A stretch of 64,000 nucleotides of DNA from Arthrobotrys musiformis (taxonomy: Eukaryota; Ascomycota; Orbiliomycetes; Orbiliales; Orbiliaceae): the NCBI GenBank assembly GCA_036971715.1, contig JAVHJL010000003.1, positions 4,030,001 through 4,094,000 on the forward strand, in the 5' to 3' direction. The notes beneath the pieces are model-generated. The model made no database searches and was not told the origin of the DNA. It saw only the letters and a list, made by a program, of their open reading frames with translations. Position numbers and translations under genes: made by a program. This document shows positions 1-11,779 of the stretch, piece by piece (the first letter of the stretch is position 1; each line of letters starts with the position of its first letter).

Positions 1-1143
1 CTTCTCAATTGTCTCGGGTTAATGGAGCCGAGCATGACCCGTCGTTCGACTTTTTCGACTAAAAAAACCCAGCCGCAAAGAAACGGACGTCTGGGCAGGG
101 TTAGCAGCTGGCGGGAGCTTCAGAGGTGAGCGACTGTACTTCGTCTGTCAACGTTCGCGGGAGCTTGTACCACGTTGTGCTTGCTCTAGCACTAAGCAGT
201 AAAAGGTTCGGAGCGGATGGCATGGTATCACGCCAAGCGTAAAGTTTGAAGGGCCCTAGTCCAACAATAGAATGTGAATACCAATCGGAGATACAGAGAT
301 ACGTGGAGATACGTCCGACCGTGGCGAAGACAATTGACAGCCACTATACACAACGCAAGCCCCGCCCAGTCCTGCAACACTTCGTTATCGATAATGTGTT
401 GTTCAAGTCGATTCAACATCATGGCAGAGCTGGGTACGAGACCGTGTAAGAGCGTCGAAGACTCACTGTAGATCCTCCACAGATAATATTGTGTCGTGGC
501 GACAGCTGCTTTGAACCAGTTCATTGATATGTTTGTGGAAGTAGGTTAACTCTCTTTCGATTCGGAATCCCGACCGTAGTAGAGTATGGAATCAAGGCTT
601 ATATATCCTAATATCCTCGTGAGCGTATTAGCGTATAGTATCCCAAACGGATAGCTGTTATCTATCAAGGGAATACAGTAGCGGAGCACCCACGATTGCG
701 GCCTAACTGTCCGGGGTTAGAGGGGGTTTGACGGGTCTGCATGAGTTTGAACGCCGGTGGATAGAAGAACAAGAGGGAGAGAAGAAATGGGTAGAAGGGC
801 TGAAAGAGAGAGAGGCTATTTGGGGAATTTAAGAGAAGAGAAGCTTGGGAGCGCTACTCCTAACCCGCCCTCTTTTAAGGCAGAAAATATTAGAGGGTGT
901 GCCCGATGCGGTGCGGGAAATGAGCGGCGAGGCTGCTAAAGCCACCTAGACTTCCATGGACTGAAAATCACATTTCATGAGTCTCTTACTTATGAGTGCG
1001 CTCAAGGTACTATATTGCCATGTTGTGGATTTAAAAATGGTATTGCATTTCTCGACAATCGGGGGCTAACTAAGATATAGGAGTAAAGGAAGAATAAAAG
1101 CATATGTAACGCTATAAGCCGGCCTCGAGCCCAGGCACTCCTC
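1..1143. other. left-edge intergenic region
   Basis: No convincing gene. One ATG-started minus-strand frame of 98 residues (228-524) is open but has no recognisable motif. It contains a GTGAGT that could be a donor, so it may be chance or an unresolved exon. 755-930 is purine-rich. Confidence 0.4.
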
Positions 1144-1713
1144 TCAATTTGTCTTTTTATTCAGTCGACAACCATCCTTCTTCTTTAAGGTACGAGGGGG
1201 TTCCGGCATTGAGGCCTTCATAGTCTTTATACGACGTTCTGACCCCTTAAGTGAGTTTCGGGGCCGAGGATGTTTCGATCGTTTCCTTTTGCTCTCTCGA
1301 GGTCGAAGTCTAGCTGCTGAGTCTAGTGAATATCGCGGCGCTTGACCCCCAAGAGGTTTTTCATTTGATGCGAGCGGCGGTGGTGGAGTATTGCTCGGTC
1401 TGCTGGGGTCTCGATCTGAGTTATCTGGGTTTATGGATTGGGTGGGTAGCGATCGGGAATGCGAATCCAAGGGAGATTCTTTCGTGTGGCAGGTTTCGTC
1501 GAGACATTGGCTACGATGGTCCAATTCTACCTCTGTGGGTGTCTCCGAATACGGTTCCGAATCTAAAGAAAGTATACGTACTAGTAATGTAAAACTGTGG
1601 GCCATAGGCCAGGCAAACTCACCTGCGTACCATTGCTTGTGTTTTCCCCCAGGGATCAAAAGAGTTGTCGCTAAAGGTTCCGTTTGCATCGTTTCCGTAT
1701 ACGTAGAAGACAT
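1144..1713 (-). CDS. small polar protein with strongly basic C-terminal tail
   Basis: Two-exon model: 1623-1713 and 1144-1562, with a 60-nt intron (GTGAGT donor, CTTTCTTTAG acceptor) whose removal keeps the frame; product 169 residues. ATG at 1713; a second in-frame ATG follows at codon 9. The N-terminus holds a short TTLLIP...KQWYA segment. The rest is Ser/Pro/Asp-rich, and the last 60 residues are rich in Lys and Arg (RESKRKRSKHPRPR), suggesting nuclear or nucleic-acid contact. The unspliced frame is also open, so retention is possible. It resembles the protein at 16658-17412 in layout (TTLxIP...WYA, then polar, then basic tail), which I infer to be a distant paralogue. No known family recognised. 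Confidence 0.5.
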   Translation of the reverse strand: MSSTYTETMQTEPLATTLLIPGGKHKQWYAGEFAWPMAHSFTLLVRILSLDSEPYSETPTEVELDHRSQCLDETCHTKESPLDSHSRSLPTQSINPDNSDRDPSRPSNTPPPPLASNEKPLGGQAPRYSLDSAARLRPRESKRKRSKHPRPRNSLKGSERRIKTMKASMPEPPRTLKKKDGCRLNKKTN

Positions 1714-2606
1714 GTCGGCATACGATGCTTTGGCGCTGCACTGCGGATGGTCATGAGTTGCAAGTACAAGTTCGATGCGTTCCTTCTTCGAAATGAGCAG
1801 ATCAACGCAATATTAATACATTCTCAACGGTCAAAAGAAACCTCACTTCGAGCTGGTCTCGTACGCCAACCCAAGAAAACTCGTATGCATCTCATATATG
1901 CAACTCGAGCCCCTGGTTTGGCCGCCTCAAGACTTTGCAGGATACTTTCAGATAAGTACCTATACATATGTACATAACCTCAGCCCCGCCTTTAGATTAG
2001 TCTTTTGACCCCCCCTTGAATTTCTTCGATATAGTGCTGGGCTCGCACTTTTCAAACTATATTATTTTCCTTTTCCTCTATTAATTTAGACTAGAGCGAT
2101 GGTTCGTTTCAACCTCGGGGTGGGCTCTATTGGTTCGGATCTTCTTCCTGTCTAATTTGAAACTACGAGGGTACTACACATGCACACAGAGCATAGCTGC
2201 AGGAGTGAACATCTTCGGCCTGCGGCTGCCTAATTTGGAAATTGCGGGAGAAAGCCATAGAAAGTTATCGCACTGAAATCCGACGCCGAATTCGTAAGTA
2301 GGGCGGGGTGCCACGCTGGCCTGCATGTATATGAAAAATTATACACTTTTTTTCTGGATCCTGACCATGCACGGCCAACGAACTTGTGACGATTTACTTT
2401 TCGTCCCGTGTTGCAGGACCTTGACATTTTTAGCCGGCGATTGAGTGACAGCGGGGAATACTATTAGTGATATCAAGTTTGCGAAATAGCATAAATTGGC
2501 CTATATCTGGAACCCCGAATCCGAGATTTGATGTTGACATCGTCCGCCGGCACACCTTCATTCCCTACATTATCCTTTACAGCCTCGCTAGTATACGTCG
2601 TCAAGG
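1714..2606. other. intergenic region
   Basis: Open frames here are short and lack coding character. 1980-2160 is pyrimidine-rich. Nothing else recognised. Confidence 0.4.
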
Positions 2607-4391
2607 ATGACAAAGCCATTAATAGCCAAACGTTGCCGATTCTTAGAGCTGCCACTTGAGCTTAAATTTCAGATATACCATCTTTTAGTGGAGTCTGATG
2701 TGAGCTGCGTGTCTGGTGCAGGAACTCGCAGTCATGTTCGGCCCAGATATTACCTTGCAATCCTGAGCACTTGCAAGGAAATACAGGCAGAAGCCTACCA
2801 TATAATCTCTAGAGACATAGGGCCAATTATAACCGTCACATGGCAGGCGAAGGCTTCCAACATAAAGAGCTTCGAGCGACAGCTGGATTTGCCGATTTAC
2901 TTCTGTGTAGATCCCAATGTAGTTACAAGAAAGCAAGCTCATATCGAGGTTTGGCCCGAAATCAGACCCACCCACCAACTCTGTCACGGCCTTCGCCCCT
3001 ATACCTATTACGAGGACCTAGCCGCTAGTTTCGAGCTACCATATGCCAACCACAGGGCGGAAGATAGTGGGGAAGATAGTGGGGACGATAGTGGTGACGA
3101 TAGCGGGGACGATAGCGGGGACGATAGTGGTGACGATAGCGGGGACGATAGTGGAGACGATACCATCCAATCTCGAAGCTTCATAATCGCCGGGAAACAA
3201 AATATCCAGCGTTTTACCCTGATGCTCAAAGAACGTCAGGAAACCAGTAAGTAGAACAAACAGGCCATGATTCGATTGGCAATCGTAAATTGTTTGGCTG
3301 ATGAAATCCCGTGAGGCGTAGTTGGTATAAATTTCGAACTCGTGGAAGACGCTAAAATCGAGGACATAGTCCAGCTGTTTTCCTTCTTTCAGGCTCATTG
3401 GATGACGGCGGACCCTACTAAACGCACCCACACTGAGGCAGAGGGTTGCCACGAGGTGATGGACGATTTCTATAATATAATTTACGACAAACCTTTTTGG
3501 ATACAAGGGGAGCTTTTCCAAAGGTACCAATTTGCATTGCCACATTTCCATCGAGGAAATAAATTGTGGCGTCGAGGGGATATAAAACTTGCCCTGATCG
3601 AGTATAATCACTGTATAGCTTGGACTAAAGTCACAGATATTAATGACTTCGGCAAACGTGTCAGCTCCACAAGTTCACTGGCATCCAGACTCCTCTATGA
3701 ACTTGGCTCCTGCGCTGCTCACAATTTTCTCTGGGCCTACGCTGACTCAGAAAAAGATTGTCCAATAATTGCGGAAGGTGGATATCCTGACGAGCTTGAT
3801 TCTCAGACCACTTTTCAAGGGGAATTTATAAGACGTCCGTATGTTACCGCCCATGAATGGTTAACCGAGTACACGAGCCGCCTACTCGCGATTTTCGATG
3901 AGGAAAGGGAACAAGGGATGTTTGAAAGTTTGATAAAGGCTCTCGACGACCCGAACTCATCCTCACTATCGAAAATGAGGGAGTATTGCCAGTTCTGCCC
4001 GTGCCTGGATAAAGAACGAGAATGTCTTCCAGGTGAACTCACATGGTCTTCCAATCACCCTGACCACTCTGAGCGCATAAAACAGACTTCAAAGGAATAC
4101 CAGCTCCTCAAACGGCTCAATAGCAAGCGCGCCGAGGTTTACCAAGGTGTTATCGAGTCAGTTGGCTTAGGTTCCATCTTACGGGAGAGTGAGACGGTAG
4201 ACGACTGCTCCAAGCCGCGACTAGGTATAGCAAAGGGGCGGAAGACAAAACGACGGATGTCTAAAATATGGGCTCAGATTACGGGGTGTACAAGTGTAAT
4301 AGAGATACCTGTGATGATAGACGATGTACCTGGTAGGAAGTACACGTTGTCACCTTACGTACCCGGGCTGCGCTCTATCATCCAATTCTAA
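2607..4391 (+). CDS. 2EXR/F-box-like protein with internal acidic tandem repeat
   Basis: Exons 2607-3246 and 3322-4391 join across a 75-nt intron (GTAAGT donor, CTGAT branch-like site, GCGTAG acceptor), giving 569 residues in one frame. Residues about 13-75 (FLELPLELKFQIYHLL, then an ILSTCKEIQAEAYHII segment) match the N-terminal 2EXR/F-box-like helix pair of many ascomycete proteins, in which a short hydrophobic helix is followed by a 'TCK-EA' helix. Residues about 152-185 are a tandem repeat of (E/D)DSG encoded by 12-nt units. The long C-terminal part (exon 2) is globular with scattered Cys and is not recognised. An SCF-type adaptor role is possible but inferred. Without splicing, a TAG stops the frame at 3252. 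Confidence 0.75.
3059..3165 (+). repeat. 12-nt coding minisatellite (DDSG repeat)
   Basis: About nine tandem copies of a 12-nt unit close to GACGATAGTGGG, in frame inside exon 1 of the 2EXR/F-box-like gene. They encode (E/D)DSG. Third-position variation (AGT/AGC, GGG/GGT) shows partly decayed copies. Confidence 0.9.
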
Positions 4392-4656
4392 CTAGTCCGA
4401 AATCATTCCTGTAACTAATTGATCAAGAGCCCATCCGGTGCAGAAGCAACTTTACCGCAAATAAGATTGATTGAATGAATATATACCGGTAACCCGTTGC
4501 TTAATTGTGGAACGAAGACAGATCAAAATGTTATGTTATTGTGTCGGCATGCATTCTGGCCTCATGATCAATGAGAGCTTTATAAATTTAGAGCCTCTGA
4601 CCACTTCAGCTACAGAGGCAAGCCAGTATTCAGCCTTCCTAAAACTGCATCACAAT

Positions 4657-5785
4657 TCATCTGCTCCGATAAAACTCGCTTCGATAGTGATACCAATTCT
4701 CCATATCTGAATCTATGCAGTGGTGGGTGAAACTAGTAAAACTGGACCCCTCGTATATTTCGCGTTTAGTCCATAGACTTATTAGAAAACTCCGATACCT
4801 TGGAGAATTCCCTATAACTTCCAATATTTTATTTGCAAGGGATTGAAAATGCCGCGAGAAGCCTTCGAACTTCCCTCGAGGGCCTTGCTTATCCGAATAC
4901 CATAATTTCCTTCTTTCACTAGGGGAAATTTCTATAGACCGGCACCTCTCGAGGTCACTTCTCCATTGATCGGGAAGACATAAAGTCGAAACTTCTACCG
5001 GTTCTAGATCAGGGGATTCTTTCGCACCGGTGATCTCAAAAGCTTTAAGACTAGGGCTGAAGTTGAGGTCCCCCTAAATCCACGTGTTAAAGTTGCATCC
5101 TGATTAAAGTCCCGTGGCAGGGATCATACCAATATCGAGCAAAGTCTCTCGGAGGCATCCTGGGAAAGCTCACAATATAGTAGAAATGTTATCGCTTCAA
5201 ATCCAGAGCTAGACCTGATCGCACCCTTTAGAATAAAGAAATCGTCTTCCTCGAACTCCGCGGCCGAAACAGAAAATTTTAAGTATCTGAGGGATTCGAA
5301 CGTGGCGAAGCAGCCGTATACTGTTGAAATATCAAGGAGGGAGCCTTCAATATGGTTGATGTGTAGTAGAGGGGCCTGAGGCGCCATTTCGCTGAACGAT
5401 AACAAATCCTGGGAGCGTGGAGAAGCAGGATCTGAGCGCGACCTCTCTAAAAGATTACATAGGTAACGGGTCGGAAAGTTAAGATTGCCGGAGATTCCAT
5501 ATCCTGGTTGAATGTCTGTTTAGCGAGACTGTTGTTGCATCATCCACCGTCTGCTTAATAATTGAGTGACTAACCTTTTCCTGATATTTCGCTATCAAAA
5601 TGCACATCAAATTCCATCCGTCTATAGGCCTTATTATACTTGTCAAGTGCTTTGAGGGCACCTAGTAGGCTCCGAGTCAGACTATTACAAACTTTGCTCG
5701 TTAACATCAAATTCGTAATATCGACAAATGTCACCCATTTAAAAACTAGAGATAGGATTTCCGGCGGTAAATCGAGAAGAAACAT
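4657..5785 (-). CDS. F-box protein with LRR-like region
   Basis: Three exons (5575-5785, 5130-5515, 4657-5073) joined by 59-nt (GTTAGT...ACAG) and 56-nt (GTATGA...TTTAG) introns, with matching phases 1 and 0; 337 residues. The N-terminus (MFLLDLPPEILSLVFKWV, then DITNLMLTSKVC) is a clear F-box, the SKP1-binding module of SCF ubiquitin ligases. The rest (for example FESLRYLKFSVSAAEFEEDD) has the irregular Leu pattern of F-box/LRR-like fungal proteins. Exon 3 has an uninterrupted frame of 138 codons. It lies tail-to-tail with the 2EXR-like gene. The substrate is unknown. Confidence 0.8.
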
Positions 5786-6355
5786 CTTGAGGTTGAATGA
5801 TCGTGACTTAGTGCATGTATGTGGTGCTTTTACGGTCGTTTGGGCATGGCCAGGCCAGTTGGGAGGCGACAGGTAACTTGTTTAACCCATATATATATAT
5901 AGTTTAACTAACTCGGTCACCTAGGTTGGAAGTTGGGGGTTGGGTACATATGTCAGAGCGGAAGCCTGGATCGAAAATTTTGTGTCTATCAGTTACCTGG
6001 CCGACCTAGGTAATTAAAAGGGTCAATTAAATTCTCATCTATGGTGCATTGAATACCATGCCTCAACCATTAATATTGTGCCTTTCGGCGAGCGAATTTG
6101 AAACTATAAAGTGATGACTGCAATTAATGATGATGATAAGGGTGTGCACAATATCGTGATAATACCTTAGGTATACTAGGCGGCAGCGCCGCACAATTCT
6201 TGCCGTTTCTAGACTGCTAGCAGTCGCTATCAGCTACTTCTACGCAAGGGAGCTTGAACAGTCCACTATTGCCAAATCCTCGTTTATTTACATAGATGCT
6301 ACTTGAGAGAAGGTATCCCGATAGTACCTAGTCGGCGATTAAATCAAAGTTTGAA
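5786..6355. other. intergenic region between F-box gene and 6.4 kb
   Basis: AT-rich, with a short TA run at 5890-5900. No coding frame recognised. Confidence 0.4.
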
Positions 6356-6724
6356 TTAATTTAGCATCAAATGAGTTTCATTTCTTCGTATAATCGGGCT
6401 CACTATGGCCGCAGAAGATTTGCCGTTCCGGAAGAGCCAAGCCAAAGGGGTTCGGTAGGAGCCACCTTGGCAAGACTGAGAAGGGATCTTAAACTTTTTG
6501 CTTTCATTGGTTCCGAGACCCCCGATAAAGATGTCTTGCCAAACTGTGCTGCGAACGAACCACCACTTTCGATCCCAATTTTCAGAAAAAGGGAAGCCTA
6601 AACTAATGATAGTTCTATTTTTTACTTTTTCCCGTCCGTATGAGACTACATGTCTGCCGTCCCTCCTTGATATATGAGTCCGAGCCGAGTTCCAAGTATG
6701 TATAATGTGGAAGGACCAATGCAT
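6356..6724 (-). CDS. uncertain ORF
   Basis: ATG-started frame of 122 residues with no known motif. The opposite strand carries an ATG-started 76-residue frame (6371-6601) over the same bases. I cannot tell which, if either, is real. The minus frame is Trp-rich with mixed charge; the plus frame has a short Arg-rich helix. Listed so the overlap is recorded. Confidence 0.2.
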   Translation of the reverse strand: MHWSFHIIHTWNSARTHISRRDGRHVVSYGREKVKNRTIISLGFPFSENWDRKWWFVRSTVWQDIFIGGLGTNESKKFKIPSQSCQGGSYRTPLAWLFRNGKSSAAIVSPIIRRNETHLMLN

Positions 6725-6965
6725 GATGCAGTCACTATACCCATCCCGGTTATGTTTACTAATACTAATGCCAGACGGAGATATTCTTACAACCTTGGCA
6801 CATGACGTCCTCTTAAGGAGAGGGAAAGTAAGGCAGGGTCATGTACACGTGTCAGTAGGTATGTAGTACATTTCTAATTATTGGCTCGCACAAATTTCCA
6901 TTCTGAGAGAATCAACACAATACGAAAATGTAACGTAACAAGGGACGATTCAGGAGACGATTCAG

Positions 6966-7708
6966 TTAATCACTTGCTAGCCAGTCAACCAGGGTCGTGC
7001 GTACAAGTATGCCGAAATTATTGGAAACACTTACGTTCATCGATGGCCAAAGGGTCCCGCCTTTCTCGCTTTGAGGATTCGGCTTTCCGAGAAGCTGATT
7101 CTTCCTTCTTCTGCCAAGCTCGCAAAGTTTGGCCCACGATCCATACAAAAAACCATCTCTCTTCACTAGTAGATTCCAGTATATCAAAAAGCACCTCCCG
7201 AAAATCTTCACTTTTAAGATTGATAGCTCTAAGGTTTTCTATAAAACCTTCATAAATTTTGTCTTTTAAACGTTCACTTTGATGCTTAAAGCCTTTTATC
7301 GCAGGCTCCAATTCAGGGCTGTGCTTTTTCAGCGGACTATCGCAACATGTCTATGTAATGGCGGAGCGTAAGGTCGGTGCTATTTCGAGTTCTAAATATC
7401 TCGTATTCACGAACCTTAAAAATCTGCACAACAGCAGCCATTTTAATATGCTCCCAATTTCCCGTTTTCGAAAGATAATATTCCACTTTAAACGATTCTT
7501 GGAGAATTCCGTTGGTGAGATTATGTTTTGATGTTTTCGGCTTGTGGATGGGTGGCGGTCGGGGTTGCTCTTGCAGAGATATCCCAGGCTGCGATCCCTG
7601 CACGGTGTGAGAGGCAGTGGACATTGTATTGACAAATGTGATTCGAAGGTCGAGCGGCCTCAAAGCGGTCGGAGGCGGGTTGAATACAGTCTCGAACTGC
7701 GCGGTCAT
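6966..7708 (-). CDS. hypothetical helical protein, three exons
   Basis: Exons 7415-7708, 7035-7350 and 6966-6976 with introns of 64 nt (GTTCGT donor, CTTAC branch, CATAG acceptor) and 58 nt (GTAAGT...GGCTAG); 206 residues. The first ATG of the open frame is at 7708; further upstream there is only TTG. The N-terminal 60 residues are Pro-rich. The middle has an aromatic helix (ESFKVEYYLSKTGNWEHIKM). Exon 2 encodes a charged helical stretch (HQSERLKDKIYEGFIENLRA) ending in a Lys/Arg/Glu-rich segment. No domain recognised. The first donor is weak, and the last exon adds only a few residues, so the C-terminus could instead end at 7018. Confidence 0.55.
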
Positions 7709-8072
7709 GAATTGGCTCAAGATATTTTGCGACCCCGCCTTATCTATTTAATTAACGGAAAGAATGTGCTGGTTATCTTGGCATGATCGGCTCGAGCTCG
7801 CTAGGATGCAGCACACCTGCATTTGTACTTATACATGTCCATCGACAAGTGCCTCGTATTTGCTCAAGCTTCGTGTATCACCTACCTGCGTGGCTAAAGA
7901 TCCACGGGAAAAAGCAAAATCGCCTCGCACCGCTTTGGCCCTCCCCCAAACCTCCTTTCTTGACTCCCCTTCTCTTGATTATCGTTTAGAGACCATTTTC
8001 TCGATATACCGATGCGCCCCCAGTTTTTTCGAACCAAAATTTCTTCCTGGCGATCAATATCTACAATGCAAC

Positions 8073-8633
8073 ATGGACAACGCAAGGGCCCTCGAACGAC
8101 CATGTAAAGGCATCGTTATAATTTGGAGACGATTCCTAAACTTCGTCCATTCCCATCTTGTTTCTTTACGTCCAGGTTCGACCTCTGTTCGGATTATACA
8201 CTATAATCTTTGACTCTTATTATCAAAATTTATACGCCTACATGCTGCATTGCGACCAATATGGCCCTACTACGTCTACAAATTTGTCGCAAATATCCGT
8301 GGTGCAACTTCTAAGCAAGTGCGGACACAGCCGCGGACACAACCGCGGACACAACCGCATAAATCTACAGTCCCACGCTTGTCATTCCGATGTCCTGCTC
8401 ACCCGCCAATCGACCTCACCGGTCAGGAGCCACAGAGGCCATTTTCAGACGAATCCATAGCAAGTGTGCTGCGATACCCGTGCGTCCCCCAAGAGGCTGT
8501 ATATAAACAAGAGTTGAACCCGTACACTCCAGCCGATATTGATCAGCCCTATGGCCAGCGCAAGGATTCTTCCCTTCTTGCGCACTTGCGCCCGTCTAGT
8601 CAGGGTGGTTTGATATCCCTTACTGTACAATAG
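8073..8633 (+). CDS. possible gene with short tandem repeat, structure unresolved
   Basis: An ATG at 8073 starts a short frame with a plausible GTAAAG...CGTCCAG intron. Further on, frame 8250-8633 reads through three QPRT repeats into a plausible polar region (PYTPADIDQPYGQRKDSS). I could not join the two with consistent phases. Repeats in DNA: near-identical GCGGACACAACC units at about 8324-8360. Confidence 0.2.
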
Positions 8634-9228
8634 AGCGGGGGGCGTATGAGGGAAGGCGTCGGGCTCAAAATATTGGGGAATACGAATCACAGGATGAAGA
8701 CTGTGGGTACGGCCCAACTCGCCTCGCCTGAAGAAGCACGCTGGCTAACAAATGCTGATAAATAGCTGCCAAAGGAATTAGCAACGAACCTAGACGACAC
8801 AAAATGAGATGTAAGAGACCAAAATCCGTTACTATCCAGAAGCTTAAGACCAACTGCCAAAGACTATGCCTATATATAGAGATACTGCGAGCTATTACCG
8901 TTCCTAGATTTGCGGCTACACTATAGACCGAAGTAAAAGTGCTGCGTCGGCGAACTAGTACCAGTGGGGGAGGGTCCAGGAAAGAGGTTAGTTAGAAAGA
9001 GGGCCAAAAGAGCAACTAGGAATTCGGGCACGATCGGACCAATTAACAAATTTGTATTTAAATACAAGGCTGTCTAAGTATATTAGTGCGGAAGAAACAA
9101 ATAGGAAAATATCAAAGCGAAACAACAAAAATCTTGGTTCTGCGTATCAGGACTCAGCCTCGAGCTGGATTCGAGACTATGATGGGGATGACGTTGCAGC
9201 CGCTGAGATAGAACCACTATGACTCGGC
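8634..9228. other. intergenic region
   Basis: No coding frame with supporting features. It lies at the 3' side of the poly-Glu gene, and part of it may be that gene's 3' UTR. Confidence 0.35.
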
Positions 9229-10506
9229 TTAGGCTATATTAACGTAATCCTCCTCTTTGTCGGCAAGACTTATCCCATGAACTAACTGGACAAGATTCTC
9301 TTCATCGGTCTTCCCACCTTCGTTCCTCTCGTCAATCTTTGCCTCCTCTTCCTCCTCCTCCTCCGTCTTTATTTTGTTGATCTCCCCCCTCTCATTCTTC
9401 TTCGCTTCGTCGGTACTCTCCCCACCGCTTTTATCCTCATTTTTATCGTTCTCGCCTTCATTCTTCTTATCCTTCTCGCCTTCATCCTTCTCTTCAATCT
9501 TTTTCTCTTCCTCCTCCTCTTCCTCCTCCTCCTCCTCCGTCTTTATTTTATTGATCTCCCCCTTCTCATTCTTCTTCGCTTCGTCGGTACTCTCCCCACC
9601 GCTTTTATCCTCATTTTTATCGTTCTTGCCTTCATCCTTCTCTTCAATCTTCTTACCCTTCTCGCCTTCATTCTTCTTACCCTTCTCGCCTTCATCCTTC
9701 TCTTCAATCTTTTTCTCTTCCTCTTCCTCTTCCTCTTCCTCTTCCTCTTCCTCTTCCTCTTCCTCTTCCTCTTCCTCTTCCTCTTCCTCTTCCTCTTCCT
9801 CTTCCTCTTCCTCTTCCTCTTCCTCTTCCTCTTCCTCTTCCTCTTCCTCTTCCTCCTCTTCCTCCTCCTTCTTTACCTTATCGATCTTCTCGCCCTCGTT
9901 TTTATCCTTCTCTTCATCGGTTTTTTCGCCTTCGTTCTCCTTTTTTATTTTACCAACCCTCTCCCGTTCCTTCCTTTCCCCGTTGATCTTCTTTCCCTTT
10001 GCTTGTTTCCCATCGATTTCCTCCTTCTTCCTCCCCCACCCTTCTCCTCCCTCTTCCATTTCTCCTTTCCCATCCTCCCCTCTTCTTTCTTTCACATCCT
10101 CTATCTTTCCCTCCCACTCATCCCTCTCGGTAAGCTTAAGATGCGCTATCACATTTTGTAAACCCTTGAATTCGGGATTTTCGTCGGACCAGGTCCACAA
10201 ATTCGCGATAATCCAAATTTTACCATCAGTCCGCGCGATATTTCTTTTTTCGATGGCTAGGTTCATCTGGTCATGGGTATCGATTGGTAGCCGTGTCAAT
10301 GTTTTGGCAATTTCGATAGGAGTAGTTGGTGGCTCTGGTGAACACATAATTCTGGTAAATGCGATGCGGGGCGAGTTCCAATCACCATTATTATGCGTTA
10401 TACGCAAATGCTGAGATATTTCCGTGATTTCATTTGAATCATCACTCTTTGCCATGACGTTTGACCGCTTCCTAAAATATCGGACGTTATTCATCTTTAA
10501 CATCAT
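9229..10506 (-). CDS. Lys/Glu-rich protein with long poly-Glu tract
   Basis: Open frame of 425 residues. Residues about 1-130 look globular (TWSDENPEFKGLQNVIAHL); the rest is extremely Lys/Glu-rich. A poly-Glu run of more than 50 residues comes from a (GAGGAA)n array. After it, a module of about 55-60 residues (KKIEEKDEGEK ... KSGGESTDEAKKNE ... EINKIKTEEEE) occurs twice. ATG at 10506 is possible, but ATG at 10455 is also in frame. A GTAAGG...TTTTAG segment of 60 nt just upstream looks like an intron in the 5' region, which would make 10455 the start. The product is likely disordered and nuclear or scaffold-like; no family recognised. The complementary Ser-rich frame is its shadow. Confidence 0.6.
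   Translation of the reverse strand: MMLKMNNVRYFRKRSNVMAKSDDSNEITEISQHLRITHNNGDWNSPRIAFTRIMCSPEPPTTPIEIAKTLTRLPIDTHDQMNLAIEKRNIARTDGKIWIIANLWTWSDENPEFKGLQNVIAHLKLTERDEWEGKIEDVKERRGEDGKGEMEEGGEGWGRKKEEIDGKQAKGKKINGERKERERVGKIKKENEGEKTDEEKDKNEGEKIDKVKKEEEEEEEEEEEEEEEEEEEEEEEEEEEEEEEEEEEEEEEEEEEEEEEEEEEKKIEEKDEGEKGKKNEGEKGKKIEEKDEGKNDKNEDKSGGESTDEAKKNEKGEINKIKTEEEEEEEEEEEKKIEEKDEGEKDKKNEGENDKNEDKSGGESTDEAKKNERGEINKIKTEEEEEEEAKIDERNEGGKTDEENLVQLVHGISLADKEEDYVNIA
9366..9720 (-). repeat. duplicated coding segment in the Lys/Glu-rich gene
   Basis: The sequence around 9366-9520 is repeated with few changes around 9533-9720, including the shared stretch encoding KSGGESTDEAKKNE and the flanking Glu runs. 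This indicates segmental tandem duplication within the gene. Confidence 0.75.
9719..9865 (-). repeat. hexanucleotide (GAGGAA)n array encoding poly-Glu
   Basis: About 24 nearly perfect copies of TTCCTC on the plus strand. This kind of tract is prone to length change. Confidence 0.95.
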
Positions 10507-11779
10507 ATTTTAAAAGTTCAGTAAGCCTTACCTCGCTGATGAATAGTTGACCAATTTGTAACGTTATTGTTCGTTGGTGAATATTGTTGCTAGAAGTTGT
10601 TAATTGTTTAAAGATGAAGGATTTAGAAGACGGGCAATAGCTTCGCTTTATAAATTTATAAAAATCAATTACAAGTTCTAGTTGTCTTTTAGATGATGCG
10701 AAAGAGTCGACCACACAACGTGAGACCGTCCTGACGTGGACATGAAATATGCAGGATCTGCTATGAAACGCCGAGTTACCTGCCGAATGAAGTAGATTTT
10801 GTGACTAATTTGTTAAAATTTATGCGAGCCTTTGATTTGGTATCCGTGCTAGGATATCAATATACGAATCGGACGCGCAGGTTCGGCCTAGGACACAGGG
10901 TGCATGCAGCAGCTCTTTCACCAAAGGCCGTGTGCTGGTCCGACCTTGGCGTTTTCAGGGTCAATAGCATTCCCCGATGTTTCCGCTTCTTGAGAATGAA
11001 AACTAGTATAAGCGGCTGCTCACCAGCTAATATCGCTATGTTTAAATTATTTACTTTAGGAAGTCCCGTTATCTTCCACATAACTTGTCAGTGTTATACT
11101 TAATCGTCGCCGCAGGTGTATTTGCGGGTTACATTCCCCTCGGCCCAGCTACAATCCACATATATACGGATTCAAGGGGAAAAAACTCAAAGCTGACCCA
11201 TAGTTGAGCGGAAATAGGTGCGGGCCCTGTCGATTTTCCGTAATATTCCTCTCAAATTCTGTTCCACTTAACAAATTAAGGGTTCAAACTTGATAACGAG
11301 GCGGAGGTGTAAGCCATGCCCGCCCCCCAATTAATACTCGAAGACGAACTGGGCAGCAAGCGCGTATATACCTAGTAGCTAGGGCCTCTCTGTCATCTGG
11401 GTTGCATGCACATCTGGATATCTATCGGCGAGCAGGCCCCGGCAAGACCTAGCCTGGTATTATAAGTGAAATTTATCAACAATCTTCGACGTATCACTTC
11501 GTGTGACAATGTTAACTACCTCGGACCCAACAGGGATCTCTACCGCATCGTTTCGAATAGTCTAATTATAGGGGGCTGTGAAAGGCTTACTATATCGTCG
11601 CCGTATATTACAGCTCGCATATAATATATAAAACATGTTAACACTCATACCAGTAGCTATTATGGGTGCTTTAAATACACCCATACGCCGTACATCGTTA
11701 TCTTTACACGCTCCGACTGTTTTCCTATCATCCTCTTGCTTGTCTCCTTTTGCCTTGATCATTTTTCCACCTCGAAGCG
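10507..11779. other. intergenic region
   Basis: A 75-codon minus frame (10487-10714) has no ATG and probably belongs to the 5' UTR of the Lys/Glu-rich gene. A plus-strand frame at 10801-11103 starts with GTG and has no motif. 11500-11760 is unassigned sequence upstream of the next gene. Confidence 0.35.

Noticed and set aside
3008..3229. Minus-strand SSPL-repeat ORF
   Set aside because: Shadow of the DDSG coding repeat.
9374..10414. Long plus-strand Ser/Phe-rich ORF of 346 codons
   Set aside because: Complement of the poly-Glu array; composition is fully explained by the opposite strand.
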